DNA of 64,000 nucleotides, taken from the NCBI RefSeq assembly GCF_022539255.1, contig NZ_JAKZBV010000001.1, positions 3,162,001-3,226,000 of the forward strand. The letters run 5' to 3'. A program made the translations under genes and the position numbers. Every line of letters starts with the position of its first letter. The stretch's first letter is position 1. This document shows positions 8,846-16,970 of the stretch, in pieces. Source of the stretch: Sinomonas terrae (GTDB lineage Bacteria > Actinomycetota > Actinomycetes > Actinomycetales > Micrococcaceae). Under the pieces are notes generated by a model, which did not search any database, was not told where the DNA came from, and saw only the letters and a list, made by a program, of their open reading frames with translations.

Positions 8846-9028
8846 ATGCTCATCGGGTCCGCGCGTTGCTCCACCAGCACCCAGGACCTGACCGCTCAAC
8901 GGAACGCGCTCGAAGCACTTGGCGTCGCTGCAGACGCGATCCATGTCGACCACGGATTCACCGGAACCAAACGCGACCGGCCCGGGCTGGGCAAAGCACT
9001 GGCCGCATGCCCAGCGTTGAGACGATGA
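8846..9028 (+). pseudogene. Serine resolvase N-terminal remnant
   Basis: Sixty codons resembling the N-terminus of small serine recombinases: LIGSARCSTSTQDLTAQRNAL (the catalytic Ser in the usual ARVST position is retained), then VDHGFTGTKRDRPGLGKAL. The rest of the catalytic domain and the HTH are missing. This is a relic of an invertase/resolvase from an earlier mobile element. Confidence 0.75.
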
Positions 9029-9055
9029 CTGGAATCCGCCCGACCCCAGAGGGTC

Positions 9056-9242
9056 AAAATTCAGAAGTCGTTGACATCATGGACGTGTCTGACGACGGCG
9101 AGCACACCTTCGCGCTCCGGCGCAAACAACCCGAACGCGACGTTCTTAGGATCGAGGATGCTTCATCCAAACGATCTACACCTACCCTTGGGACGCGGGC
9201 CGTAACGCTTCTGGCGCTGAACACACGGCCCTTGAACGGGCA
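9056..9242 (+). pseudogene. SnoaL/NTF2-like protein remnant
   Basis: SEVVDIMDVSDDGEHTFALRRKQPERD parallels the middle of the SnoaL-like protein encoded at 13277-13663 (SVVDIADGAEHSFVLQRSQAERD). A frame change then gives CFIQTIYTYPWDA, parallel to LIRTVHTYPYDA. The N-terminal third is absent and at least one frameshift is present. Confidence 0.6.
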
Positions 9243-9258
9243 GCCGCGCACTACAAGT

Positions 9259-10455
9259 TCACGTGTGGCGTTCGGCGATTTTCCGTGCCACGACGGCCGC
9301 ATCCGGTCCGACCCCGAACATCAGTGCGGAACGGCGACTCCGCATGAAATGCACGCCGCAGAAGAATAGGCCGGGCATCGTGGGGCTAGCCCCATCCCGA
9401 GTCAAGGGGAAGCCAAGCTCGTCGCAAACCGGCGCGTCGATCCAGCGGTAGTCCGGCCTGAACCCGGCCGCCAGCACGACGGCCCCGACCTCGCGCAGGC
9501 TCACCTCTTGCATCGGTTCGGCGTGGAACGGGGGCGGAACGGGCATGTCGGGGACGTCGAAGCCGCCCGCGGGAAGCTGCGCCCTCAGGAGGGTCCGCAG
9601 GTCTGCCCACCGCGCATCGCCGAAGGCCACCGATTCCGCCGCATCGTCGCCGAAGCCGATACGAATCCCATCGGTGCCGGCGACATGGCCGGCGAGGCGG
9701 ACCCCGAGTGCTTGGAGTGTCCGGAAGTGCAGGTCGTGCCCGCCTCGGGCCCCGGTGGCCTGGGCGTTGGCCGAAAGCCTGGCTGCCGGTGACGGCAGGT
9801 CTGCCAGGGTCGCGTCGAGGAACGATGTGCGGCTGAGCCAGGTGACGATGTCGGTCCCGTCAAGCCGCCGCGGACTCCATGGAGCCCGCCCGCAGGCGAG
9901 GATCACGTCCCGGCCTGCCAGATGCAGTTCCTCGGCGATCTGACATCCCGTCTGGCCGCTGCCGACTACGACTGCGACCCCTGGTGGGATCTGATCCGGA
10001 GCCCGGTAGTCGCTCGAGGCGAGGATGAGGTGATCGGAGAGTCCGTCGAGGGCGGGCGGGCGGTGCTGTCTCGTAAACGAGCCGGTGCAGACAACGACGT
10101 CGTCCGCCGCCATCTCTCCGACGTTGGTCTCAGCATGCAGGCCATCATCGCCGGCTCTCAAGCGCCTGGCTTCGACACCTTCCATGATTGGAGTCCCCGT
10201 GCTGCGCGCATAGGCCTGGAGGTAGGAGACGATCTCGTCCCTGGGCACATGGCCTTCCGGATCAGGGCCAGAGTATGCGCTTCCCGGGAGGGCCATCGTC
10301 CAATTCGGGGTGACGAGGGTGAAGCTGTCCCACCGGTCCCGCCATGCCTGCCCGGGCCTTCCTCGCTCGAGCACGATGTGTTCGACGCCCAGAGCGTTCA
10401 GCTCATGGCTCACGGCCAGACCTGCTTGCCCTGCACCGATCACGATGGTCGACAT
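9259..10455 (-). CDS. FAD-dependent monooxygenase-like NAD(P)-binding flavoprotein (CzcO type)
   Basis: A 398-residue flavoprotein. The FAD-binding motif is GAGQAG at residues about 7-12, followed by the LERGRPGQAWRDRWDSFTLVTP block typical of flavin-containing/Baeyer-Villiger-related monooxygenases. A second Rossmann motif GSGQTGCQIAEEL (about residue 165) binds NADPH, and a C-terminal ATG-like motif LAAGFRPDYRWID follows. ATG at 10455 starts directly at the FAD motif. The C-terminal block GLFFCGVHFMRSRRSALMFGVGPDA is intact. Substrate unknown; it stands alone among remnants. Confidence 0.88.
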   Translation of the reverse strand: MSTIVIGAGQAGLAVSHELNALGVEHIVLERGRPGQAWRDRWDSFTLVTPNWTMALPGSAYSGPDPEGHVPRDEIVSYLQAYARSTGTPIMEGVEARRLRAGDDGLHAETNVGEMAADDVVVCTGSFTRQHRPPALDGLSDHLILASSDYRAPDQIPPGVAVVVGSGQTGCQIAEELHLAGRDVILACGRAPWSPRRLDGTDIVTWLSRTSFLDATLADLPSPAARLSANAQATGARGGHDLHFRTLQALGVRLAGHVAGTDGIRIGFGDDAAESVAFGDARWADLRTLLRAQLPAGGFDVPDMPVPPPFHAEPMQEVSLREVGAVVLAAGFRPDYRWIDAPVCDELGFPLTRDGASPTMPGLFFCGVHFMRSRRSALMFGVGPDAAVVARKIAERHT

Positions 10456-10546
10456 GGCCAGATGATAGAGGCCGCGAGGCCCGGCGCGGTAGGACCCCGA
10501 AGCATCCCTCACCGGCCGGGCCCGACGGGTGGGGACGGGCATTGAC

Positions 10547-10845
10547 GGGACTTTTGATCCCCTCCGGATCGGCGGAAGCGGGTGTGCCGTCCTGCCTTGC
10601 ATTCGTCGGAGGTCCAGAACGGAGAGCGACTGCGCATGCTTCAGCGGTGACAGGGGACTTCCGCGCCTCGTTCCGCCCGGAGAGGAGAGCTTCATCCCGG
10701 GGAGCCGGGTGTCGACAAGGCGCGGGCCGTGTGGAACGGGCACATCGATCGGGGCGCCGAGCTGACCGTCCGCCCGGGGACGCGAGGCAGACCGCGCTCA
10801 ATCAGGCCAATCGTCGCTGCGAATTCAACCTCGGCCCCACCTGGG
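10547..10845 (+). pseudogene. Inverted partial copy of the adjacent FAD oxidoreductase 5' region
   Basis: This plus-strand block matches, at roughly 85-90% by eye, the leader and first about 50 codons of the minus-strand oxidase gene (complement of about 12185-12480). It includes the stretch with CTTGCATTCGT and GGAGGTCCAGAACGGAGAGC and the codons for VTGDFRASFR. The start codon is changed, and small indels near 10680 and 10720 break the frame. It is a dead copy that forms a large inverted repeat with the live gene. Confidence 0.8.
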
Positions 10846-10965
10846 CCCTCCGTCTGGCAGGAACATCAGACGGGGCGTGGGGGCACGTTCGCTCTGTCGC
10901 TTTCGAGGGCAGTCAGGCTCAAGGAGTCCGGTTCGCAGCATGGCCAGCTCAAGGATGTTCCGTGG

Positions 10966-12387
10966 CTATAGGTCGGTGCGCGGTGCGCCGACGGGCTTGG
11001 TGGGGCGGATGTTGGCGTTGTGGCGGAAGAGGTTCTCGGGGTCCCATTCGGCCTTGATGCGGGACAGCCGTTCGTACTTGCGGTCTCCGTAGGATGACCT
11101 CACGCGGTCCTCGTCGGTCTCGGAGAGGAAGTTGAGGTAGGTCCCCGGTCCGCTCGCGTGAGGACGCAGTGCGTCCCAGAACTCGCGCACCCAGGAACGG
11201 TCGTGTTCGAGCAGATCGGGGGTGGGGCAGGCTGCGGAGATGTTGAACACCCATTTGGCGTCCCGACGGCCCCCGAACGCGGTGTCCTCGTCCCCGACCC
11301 GCGAGAAGGCCCCTCGCATGGAGAAGACGGGAACGAAGGACAACGGGGAGGCTTTTCGCGGCAGGTAGTAGGCGAACACGTCGATCGCCTCGTCGGTGAG
11401 CTCGTCCAGGTAGAGGGCTTTTTCATAGGCGAGGATGCCCCACTGGGCGCTGTCGTCGAACATCCGCTGCAGATGGACGTAGGGCATCGGCGTGATCAGC
11501 TGCCACTGCGTCTCCGGCGCCGAGGCAAGGACGGGTTCGAGGGTCCGGGCCTGCTCTTCGGGGCCGTCCCAGCCGATGATGACCAGGGCGATTCCGGGGA
11601 GCCCCTGGTATCTTTCCGGGACGAACGGCGCCGAGGGCGCGCTCAGCCCGGCGACCAGCACGCCCGCGGCTTCGGGCAGGTGCGGGATCAGGTCCCGGCT
11701 GAACCGCAGCCCGTCCGCAGCGTGGTCGGCGTCCCAGAAGAACAGGCCAAGGTGGACCGTGGGCGCGACCTCATGCAGGGCGAACTCGAAAGCCGTCACG
11801 ATACCGAAGTTGCCTCCCCCACCACGCAGTGCCCAGAACAGTTCGGGGTTGGACTCGTCCGAGGCCACGACGATCCGCCCCTCGGCGCTCACGACCTCGG
11901 CACCGACCAGGTTGTCGCAGCTCAGCCCGGCCCGGGGGGTGAGCCAGCCGATGCCCCCGCCGAGGGTCAGGCCCGCGACTCCTGTATGGCTGATGAAGCC
12001 GCCGGGCACCGCGAGCCCGTGCTCCTGGCTGGCCGCGTCCAATTCGGCCCAGGTCGTTCCGCCCCCGCACCTGGCCCGGCGTGCCGGCCGGTCCACCTGA
12101 ACCTGTTTCATGGCGCTCAGATCGATCATCATCCCGCCGTCGCAGACAGCGTGCCCGGCGAAGCTGTGGCCGCCGCCCCGGACCGTGACCTCCAGGCCGG
12201 CTTCCCGGGCGAAATTCACAGCGTCCGCGGTCTGGGTCGCGTCCCCGGGGCGGACGATCAGCTCGGGGCGCCGATCGATGTCCCCGTTCCACACGGCCCG
12301 CGCCTGGTCGTATCCCGGCTCCCCCGGGATGAAGCTCTCCGCGCGGAAGGAGGCGCGGAAGTCCCCTGTCACCGCTGAATCAGGCAC
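10966..12387 (-). CDS. BBE-type FAD-linked oxidoreductase
   Basis: A 473-residue oxidase of the p-cresol methylhydroxylase/berberine-bridge superfamily. It has the FAD-binding PP-loop region VRGGGHSFAGHAV with the His that often binds FAD covalently, then GGGTTWAELDAASQEHGLAVPGG, TGVAGLTLGGGIGWL, and RGGGGNFGIVTAFEF. The C-terminal BBE motif YERLSRIKAEWDPENLFRHNANI is present. GTG at 12387 was chosen because GGAGAG lies five bases upstream and homology starts there. No second FAD-linking Cys (GxxC) is seen, so a single covalent link is likely. Substrate unknown. Confidence 0.9.
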   Translation of the reverse strand: MPDSAVTGDFRASFRAESFIPGEPGYDQARAVWNGDIDRRPELIVRPGDATQTADAVNFAREAGLEVTVRGGGHSFAGHAVCDGGMMIDLSAMKQVQVDRPARRARCGGGTTWAELDAASQEHGLAVPGGFISHTGVAGLTLGGGIGWLTPRAGLSCDNLVGAEVVSAEGRIVVASDESNPELFWALRGGGGNFGIVTAFEFALHEVAPTVHLGLFFWDADHAADGLRFSRDLIPHLPEAAGVLVAGLSAPSAPFVPERYQGLPGIALVIIGWDGPEEQARTLEPVLASAPETQWQLITPMPYVHLQRMFDDSAQWGILAYEKALYLDELTDEAIDVFAYYLPRKASPLSFVPVFSMRGAFSRVGDEDTAFGGRRDAKWVFNISAACPTPDLLEHDRSWVREFWDALRPHASGPGTYLNFLSETDEDRVRSSYGDRKYERLSRIKAEWDPENLFRHNANIRPTKPVGAPRTDL

Positions 12388-12569
12388 AGTCGCTCTCCGT
12401 TCTGGACCTCCTACGAATGCAAGGCACGACGCTACTCCCGCTTCTGCCGACCCGGAAGGGATCAAAGTCCCGAACAATTCACCCCCAAGGCGCAGGGGCA
12501 GCATAGGCGTCCTGCGCCGGGCCGGCTGCCTAGCACCGACCGAAAGCCAGACCCGACCGGACGTTCAGG

Positions 12570-12745
12570 TCCCTCATCCCGACGCCTCGGTTTGGGCCGC
12601 TCTGAAGACCTTCACGGACCTGATCAACTCCAGTATTGGCCTGGCCCAACAGTCGGATCGTTCTGCGGTGATTGTAGGACTCACCAAGCTTCGGATGGCC
12701 GGCCACGCCTTCGACCCCAATGACCTGCTCGCCGGGGCTCACACG
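12570..12745 (+). pseudogene. Possible remnant of a hypothetical helical protein
   Basis: The plus frame ALKTFTDLINSSIGLAQQSDRSAVIVGLTKLRMAGHAFDPNDLLAGA looks like an amphipathic, conserved helical protein fragment. It has no start codon or ribosome site in this frame and stops matching beyond 12745. I cannot name the family. It lies between the oxidase leader and the ankyrin gene. Confidence 0.3.
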
Positions 12746-12778
12746 GTTTTGCTGGTTGGTTATGCCGCTTGTTGGAGC

Positions 12779-13135
12779 CTAGCGTGCTATCGATCCATCG
12801 GGCGCCTCGATATCCGCCCCTGCCGCGATCAGGACTCGGGCCACCGCCGCGTCGTCGCTGCTGGCAGTCCAGTGCAGGGGCGTCTCGCCGGTCCAGTCCT
12901 CACCGCGCGCATCGACGTGGGCGCCCGCCCGGAGGAGGATCCCGGCGATGCGCGGCCCTTTCGGGAAATAGCCGGGCCAGTCGGTGACGACATGAAGTGG
13001 CGTGCGCCCCCGCGCGCGCCCAGCAAGGCGCCAGTTCGGAAGATCAGGATGGGCATCCAGCAGGGCCTCGAGGCGCTCCGCCTCACCCCGGCGGATCGCG
13101 ACGAAGGCGTTCAGGCAGTCGCTGTCGGTGGGCAT
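12779..13135 (-). CDS. Ankyrin-repeat protein, probably truncated
   Basis: A 118-residue protein with ankyrin consensus blocks: GRTPLHVVTDWPGYFPKGPRI, LLRAGAHVDARGEDWTGETPLHWTASSDDAAVARVLIAAGADIEA. The start ATG at 13135 is preceded by GAGGAG five bases away. The sequence stops abruptly (DGSIAR, stop) in the middle of the third repeat, where family members continue with another repeat or two. It is therefore likely a 3'-truncated gene. Ankyrin proteins mediate protein contacts; no partner is evident. Confidence 0.7.
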   Translation of the reverse strand: MPTDSDCLNAFVAIRRGEAERLEALLDAHPDLPNWRLAGRARGRTPLHVVTDWPGYFPKGPRIAGILLRAGAHVDARGEDWTGETPLHWTASSDDAAVARVLIAAGADIEAPDGSIAR

Positions 13136-13276
13136 GGACACTCCTCACTGCAGGGAGCGCAGTCGGGGCTGGACTCCCTGCATGCACTCGGGGTCATCCG
13201 TTTCGATGACTCCGCTGTGCGACCATACCGTGTCCGCGCGCTGGAGGGGACGATCGCGTCTGCACGGCCCGCGGGG

Positions 13277-13663
13277 TCAGCCCCAGAACTCCTCCTGGGC
13301 GTGGGCGTCGTAGGGGTAGGTGTGGACTGTGCGGATGAGGCCGTCCTGGACCTTGAAGACGTGGCAGGCCGTGTAGTCGATGGTGCTGCCGTCCCGCTCG
13401 GCCTGGCTGCGCTGGAGGACGAAGCTGTGCTCGGCCCCGTCGGCGATGTCCACCACGCTGGCGCGGAACGTTCCGCCCGAGAGCTTGGGGAACTTGGGCA
13501 GGAACTCGCCTACGACGGCGTCCCGCCCGCGGTACTCGCCTGCGAGCCGGCTCTTCCCTGGGAACGACCACACCGCGTCCGGGGCGAAGAGCTCTCCGGC
13601 CTCCTCCATCCTGCCCTCGCTGAAGAGGTCATAGGCCTTCCGGATGACGTCCTTGTTCTGCAT
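13277..13663 (-). CDS. SnoaL/NTF2-like small protein
   Basis: A 128-residue single-domain protein of the SnoaL/nuclear transport factor 2 fold. It starts with a helix (QNKDVIRKAYDLFSEGRMEEAGELFAPDAVW), then GDAVVGEFLPKF-like helix and a beta sheet (RASVVDIADGAEHSFVLQRSQAER, YTACHVFKVQDGLIRTVHTYPYD). A good GAGG site precedes ATG. Members are polyketide cyclases, ester cyclases or binding proteins; the function here is unknown. A decayed relative lies at 9056-9242. Confidence 0.85.
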   Translation of the reverse strand: MQNKDVIRKAYDLFSEGRMEEAGELFAPDAVWSFPGKSRLAGEYRGRDAVVGEFLPKFPKLSGGTFRASVVDIADGAEHSFVLQRSQAERDGSTIDYTACHVFKVQDGLIRTVHTYPYDAHAQEEFWG

Positions 13664-13699
13664 GTTCCCATCCTCACCTCGGATACAGTCCGATCATCA

Positions 13700-14051
13700 G
13701 CATCCCGCACGGGGTGGACGGAAGTCCCGCAGGGAGGCCTGCAGGACTGTAGGGGAACCGGGTCCTCGGCGGTTGCTCGGCCCGACGCTCCACGGCCGGA
13801 CGCGACCACGGTACAACGCAAGGGCCGTCCGCACGAGAGCCGGGCCACCGCGCTTCGGGCTGTCCGTCCGGCCCTGCCGGAGCCCCGGCTCCCGGAACAC
13901 AGCCCGCGGCCGCCCTGACGGCGCCTGCCAGCGACAGGCGTACGAAGGGCACTCGATGGCCAGGACGATCGAGAGCAAGGTGCTGCCTGCCCTAGCGGTG
14001 AAGGCTCCCCCGAGGACCAGTCCGTCGACGAGGAAGCCGAGGGGGGGCACA
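13700..14051 (-). pseudogene. Possible decayed membrane transporter (ZIP-like segment)
   Basis: On the minus strand the bases complementary to 14051-13920 read PPLGFLVDGLVLGGAFTARAG, then STLLSIVLAIECP. After a one-base shift the frame continues with IEMPFVRLSLAGAVRAAAG. The hydrophobic character and the DGLxLG motif recall ZIP metal transporters, but the region is short, frameshifted and lacks N- and C-terminal parts. The rest of 13664-14085 shows no gene. Confidence 0.25.
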
Positions 14052-14085
14052 GTTCGGGTCCGAAAACAGCCCGCAGCCGGGTCGG

Positions 14086-14808
14086 TCAGCGCTTGAGCCG
14101 TCGGCTGCCGCCGTGCCAGTCCTCCTCCATCCCGGCTTCCCCGGGCGCGACGCCGAAGCTGCGCAGCTGCGGCCGCTCCCGCAGACTGCGCTTGAGCTCG
14201 GCAAAGCCAGGGAACGACGCGAGTCCGACGACGTGGTCCCACAGGCGGACCGCGTCCGCCTCGGCGGGCAGCCGGCTGATCACGGGCCCGAAGAACGCCG
14301 TGCCCTCGGGTGGGCGGAAATGGACGATCGGCGTGCCGACGTCCTTCCCGGTGAGGGAGAGCGCCCGGTCGGTCTCGGCACGCAGCTCCGCGTCCCAGCC
14401 CGTGTCCTCCAGCGCTTCGGCCAGGTCCACGGGCAGTCCGGCCTCGGCCAACAGCGGTTCGACGAAGGCCCGGCTGCCCCGTTCGGCCGGGTCCAGGCCC
14501 TCCGAGCCCTCGGCGTCGAACACCTGGGCGCCGATGGCCTCGTACAGCGGCCCCACGGCAGCGGCCCCATGCTCGGCACGGGCTCGCGCGGCCACTCGGA
14601 GCAGCCGAAGGCCGGAGGTGTGCCCGGCCTCGTACCCGGGCGGGAACTGGCTCTCGTAGTCGATATGGGTATTGAGCATCCGCAGCGAGATGAACCGCCA
14701 GTTCACGGTGTAGCCGCGCTGGCGCGCGACGCTGCGCACCCATTTGCTCGTCAGCCACGCGAACGGGCACACCGGGTCGAAGTAGTAGTCGATGTCAGGT
14801 TCCGCCAT
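14086..14808 (-). CDS. DsbA-family oxidoreductase (mycothiol-linked nitroreductase-like)
   Basis: A 240-residue thioredoxin-fold protein. DYYFDPVCPFAWLTSKWV carries the N-terminal active site with one cysteine (CPFA instead of CPxC), followed by an alpha-helical insertion and the cis-Pro strand GTPIVHFRPPEGTAFFGPV. The layout resembles the Rv2466c-type mycothiol-dependent nitroreductase/DsbA group of actinobacteria. ATG at 14808 follows AGAGGAGA. With a single active-site Cys it would act by a monothiol (mycothiolation) mechanism, which is an inference. Confidence 0.8.
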   Translation of the reverse strand: MAEPDIDYYFDPVCPFAWLTSKWVRSVARQRGYTVNWRFISLRMLNTHIDYESQFPPGYEAGHTSGLRLLRVAARARAEHGAAAVGPLYEAIGAQVFDAEGSEGLDPAERGSRAFVEPLLAEAGLPVDLAEALEDTGWDAELRAETDRALSLTGKDVGTPIVHFRPPEGTAFFGPVISRLPAEADAVRLWDHVVGLASFPGFAELKRSLRERPQLRSFGVAPGEAGMEEDWHGGSRRLKR

Positions 14809-14830
14809 TCCGATTCTCCTCTTCCTTCTC

Positions 14831-14992
14831 TCACCCTCTTTTGGCTCCAGCGCAACGGGATCCCCAGTTCCCACGCTGGCCCCCGGCATCGCCCGCTTCT
14901 GCGCTCTTGGCAGCCGTGATCCCGCACCCGCAGGCCGGGTCCGGGCAGCGGCACTGTCCGCCTTCTATGACGGCCATGCCGTCCCTTCCCAT
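14831..14992 (-). CDS. Small Cys-rich metal-binding-like protein (degenerate copy)
   Basis: A 53-codon gene too short for routine calling. ATG at 14992 follows AAGGAGC. The encoded CRCPDPACGCGIT block matches YRCPDPDCGCEVT of the small protein at 39736-39918. The second half lacks the CCCG cluster of that protein (only one Cys, in SRCAGAK), consistent with a frameshift or decay of the 3' half. Related proteins are predicted metallothionein-like metal binders. Between 14993 and 15145 nothing else is seen. Confidence 0.5.
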   Translation of the reverse strand: MGRDGMAVIEGGQCRCPDPACGCGITAAKSAEAGDAGGQRGNWGSRCAGAKRG

Positions 14993-15145
14993 GGTGAATG
15001 CTCCTTCGGAGGCTGCTCGTCGTGAAGGAAACTCCTGCTGTCCTACAGGGGGCCGGGCCTCGGTGCCCGTCTTCCTCCTTCCCGGAGAGTGCGGCGGTCA
15101 ACCGCTGCTCTTGGGCCGCGTCATGCCTTCTCGACGCTTTCCGCA

Positions 15146-15976
15146 TTACAGGAGCCGATCCAGTCCATGCCGCTGCCGCATCTCCGCCGTATCTCTGCGG
15201 GCGGGGATGGCAGGCCTCAGGAGGGCCCTCGCTGCGAGCACGACCTGGAGGGCAGCCGCGGGACGGATCCAAGGTGAGCGCGGCACGTCCTTCATGGCCG
15301 CACCGGCGAAGCTCGACACGACGACCGCTGCGATAGGACCGGCCCAGACGACGGCGGCCGCTAGCCGCAGGAGCGCACTGGGCTCGTGCTGCGCGGCATG
15401 CCAATTCCATACGGCGGCGTCTGCGATGAAGTCTGCATCGCGGCCGAAGGGAGTCTGGGTTCCGGTGGCACGGGAGATCTGTCCGTCCAGGAAATCGGTG
15501 GCGAGTGCGGCGATCGGCAGCAGGGGGCCGAGGCGGTCCTCCAGTGCGGGGAGGTTCGCCCGGACGAGGGTGAGGATGTTCGCGGGCCCGAGCGTGCGCC
15601 GGTCCTCGAGCATGCCCAGATGTGTGACGGTCAAGGCCCAGCTTGCGGCCACCCAGTGCCGGCGGCGTGGAGGGGCCGCGAGGGCGAACACCCAATGCAG
15701 GACGGTCGCCTCGGCCAGTGCAGGGGCATGGCGGAGCCCCTCGCTGGCCGAGCGCAGCGCGGCCCTGCCGAGGAACCCGGCCCACGCCGCAGGGGTCCAA
15801 CCTTCCTCCCGGAGCCCGCGCAGGAGCCGGTCCGTGGCGGCGCGGCTGGAGGACCCAGCGGCCCCCGGGCCTCCAAGGAGGCACCGCGGCGCGGAAGCGC
15901 GCTCAGCCCACGGTTTCGTGGGCACGATGACCCTCTGGACCGTCGGTTTCCTGGGTCGCGTGTTCTCGTCCTTCAC
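15146..15976 (-). CDS. CDP-alcohol phosphatidyltransferase family membrane enzyme
   Basis: A 276-residue integral membrane protein with the CDP-alcohol phosphotransferase signature D-x2-DG-x2-[A/S]R-x8-G-x3-D-x3-D, seen as DFLDGQISR and then GRDADFIAD. Three hydrophobic helices follow (about 190-260). Such enzymes transfer a phosphatidyl group from CDP-diacylglycerol to an alcohol. The alcohol acceptor cannot be told from sequence. Ala in the usual AR position is Ser. GTG at 15976 has a strong GGGGGGA site but overlaps the end of lgt by 74 bp. An internal GTG at 15925 is possible. It is the last gene of the lgt run. Confidence 0.82.
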   Translation of the reverse strand: MKDENTRPRKPTVQRVIVPTKPWAERASAPRCLLGGPGAAGSSSRAATDRLLRGLREEGWTPAAWAGFLGRAALRSASEGLRHAPALAEATVLHWVFALAAPPRRRHWVAASWALTVTHLGMLEDRRTLGPANILTLVRANLPALEDRLGPLLPIAALATDFLDGQISRATGTQTPFGRDADFIADAAVWNWHAAQHEPSALLRLAAAVVWAGPIAAVVVSSFAGAAMKDVPRSPWIRPAAALQVVLAARALLRPAIPARRDTAEMRQRHGLDRLL

Positions 15977-16970
15977 GCGTGGTCCCCCCTATGGCGACGG
16001 TGGCTGGCTCTCCCTGCCCGGCCGGGAGAGGCTCCGCGCCCGGCTCCCGGGATCGGTCTGGGCTGGTGGCGCCTCGTCCAGGTGCGGCGCTTCCATCCCG
16101 TCGTGCTGGGCCGAGTGCGCCGCGTTGGGCCCTGAGGATGATGAGGGCGAACGCGACGGCACCGCCGAGGAAGGCCAGCCCGGAGACCCAGGTGTTGACC
16201 CGCAGCCCGAGGATGAGGTTGGCGTAGTCGGAGCGCAGGAGCTCGATGACGGAGCGGCCCGCCGTGTACACCATGACGTAGAGGGCGAACTCGGCCCCGC
16301 GCGGGAGCCGGAGCCGGCGGGACACGACGATGATCGCGAGACCGCCGGCCGTGGTCCAGAGCGCCTCGTAGAGGAAGGTCGGCTGGAAGTAGCCCAGGAC
16401 GACCGGGGCGCCGTCCGGGCCGACGGCGGCCGCGCCGGTGGAGGGGTCCATCCGGTGGATCTGCAGGCCCCACGGGAGGGTGGTCGGGTCGCCGTAGAGC
16501 TCGTTGTTGAACCAGTTCCCGAGCCGGCCGAGGGCCTGGGCGAACAGCAGCCCCGGGGCCACGGCATCGGCGAAGTCGGGGAGGCTCGCGTCCGCGCGCC
16601 GGCAGCCGATCCACGCGCCGAGGCCGCCTAGGGCGACGGCTCCCCAGATCCCCAGACCCCCGTCCCAGATCGCGAACGCGTTCCACGGGTCCTTCCCGGG
16701 GGCGAAGTAGAGCTCTGGGTCGGTGACGACGTGGTAGATGCGTCCGCCGACGATGCCGAAGGGGATGGCCCACAGCGCGATATCGAAGACCCGGCCCGGC
16801 CTGCCGCCGCGCTGGACCCATCGGCGGTTCGTGAGCCAGAGGGCGACGGCGATGCCGGCGAGGATGCACAGTGCGTAGAAGTGGATCTCGAGCGGGCCGA
16901 TCTTGATCGCATCGACCGTCGCTGAGGGAAGGTAGGAGGGCACTGCGACAGGGTGGGGTCCGGTGGTCAT
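15903..16970 (-). CDS. lgt: Prolipoprotein diacylglyceryl transferase (accessory copy)
   Basis: A 355-residue, seven-TM enzyme that moves diacylglycerol from phosphatidylglycerol to the Cys of prolipoproteins. The Lgt signature is present: GGRIYHVVTD, GGLGIWGAVALGG, FAQALGRLGNWFNNELYG and the FLYEALW block, with the essential Arg and His residues of those motifs. The C-terminal hydrophilic tail after residue 290 is long and variable. Its ATG overlaps the stop of the preceding oxidoreductase (ATGA). A second Lgt in an accessory island, beside a phosphatidyltransferase, suggests a local lipid or lipoprotein job. Confidence 0.93.
   Translation of the reverse strand: MTTGPHPVAVPSYLPSATVDAIKIGPLEIHFYALCILAGIAVALWLTNRRWVQRGGRPGRVFDIALWAIPFGIVGGRIYHVVTDPELYFAPGKDPWNAFAIWDGGLGIWGAVALGGLGAWIGCRRADASLPDFADAVAPGLLFAQALGRLGNWFNNELYGDPTTLPWGLQIHRMDPSTGAAAVGPDGAPVVLGYFQPTFLYEALWTTAGGLAIIVVSRRLRLPRGAEFALYVMVYTAGRSVIELLRSDYANLILGLRVNTWVSGLAFLGGAVAFALIILRAQRGALGPARRDGSAAPGRGATSPDRSREPGAEPLPAGQGEPATVAIGGTTREGREHATQETDGPEGHRAHETVG

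Noticed and set aside
12530..12742. A 70-codon minus frame in the gap after the oxidase leader.
   Set aside because: No ribosome site, no family pattern, and the opposite strand holds a more protein-like fragment.
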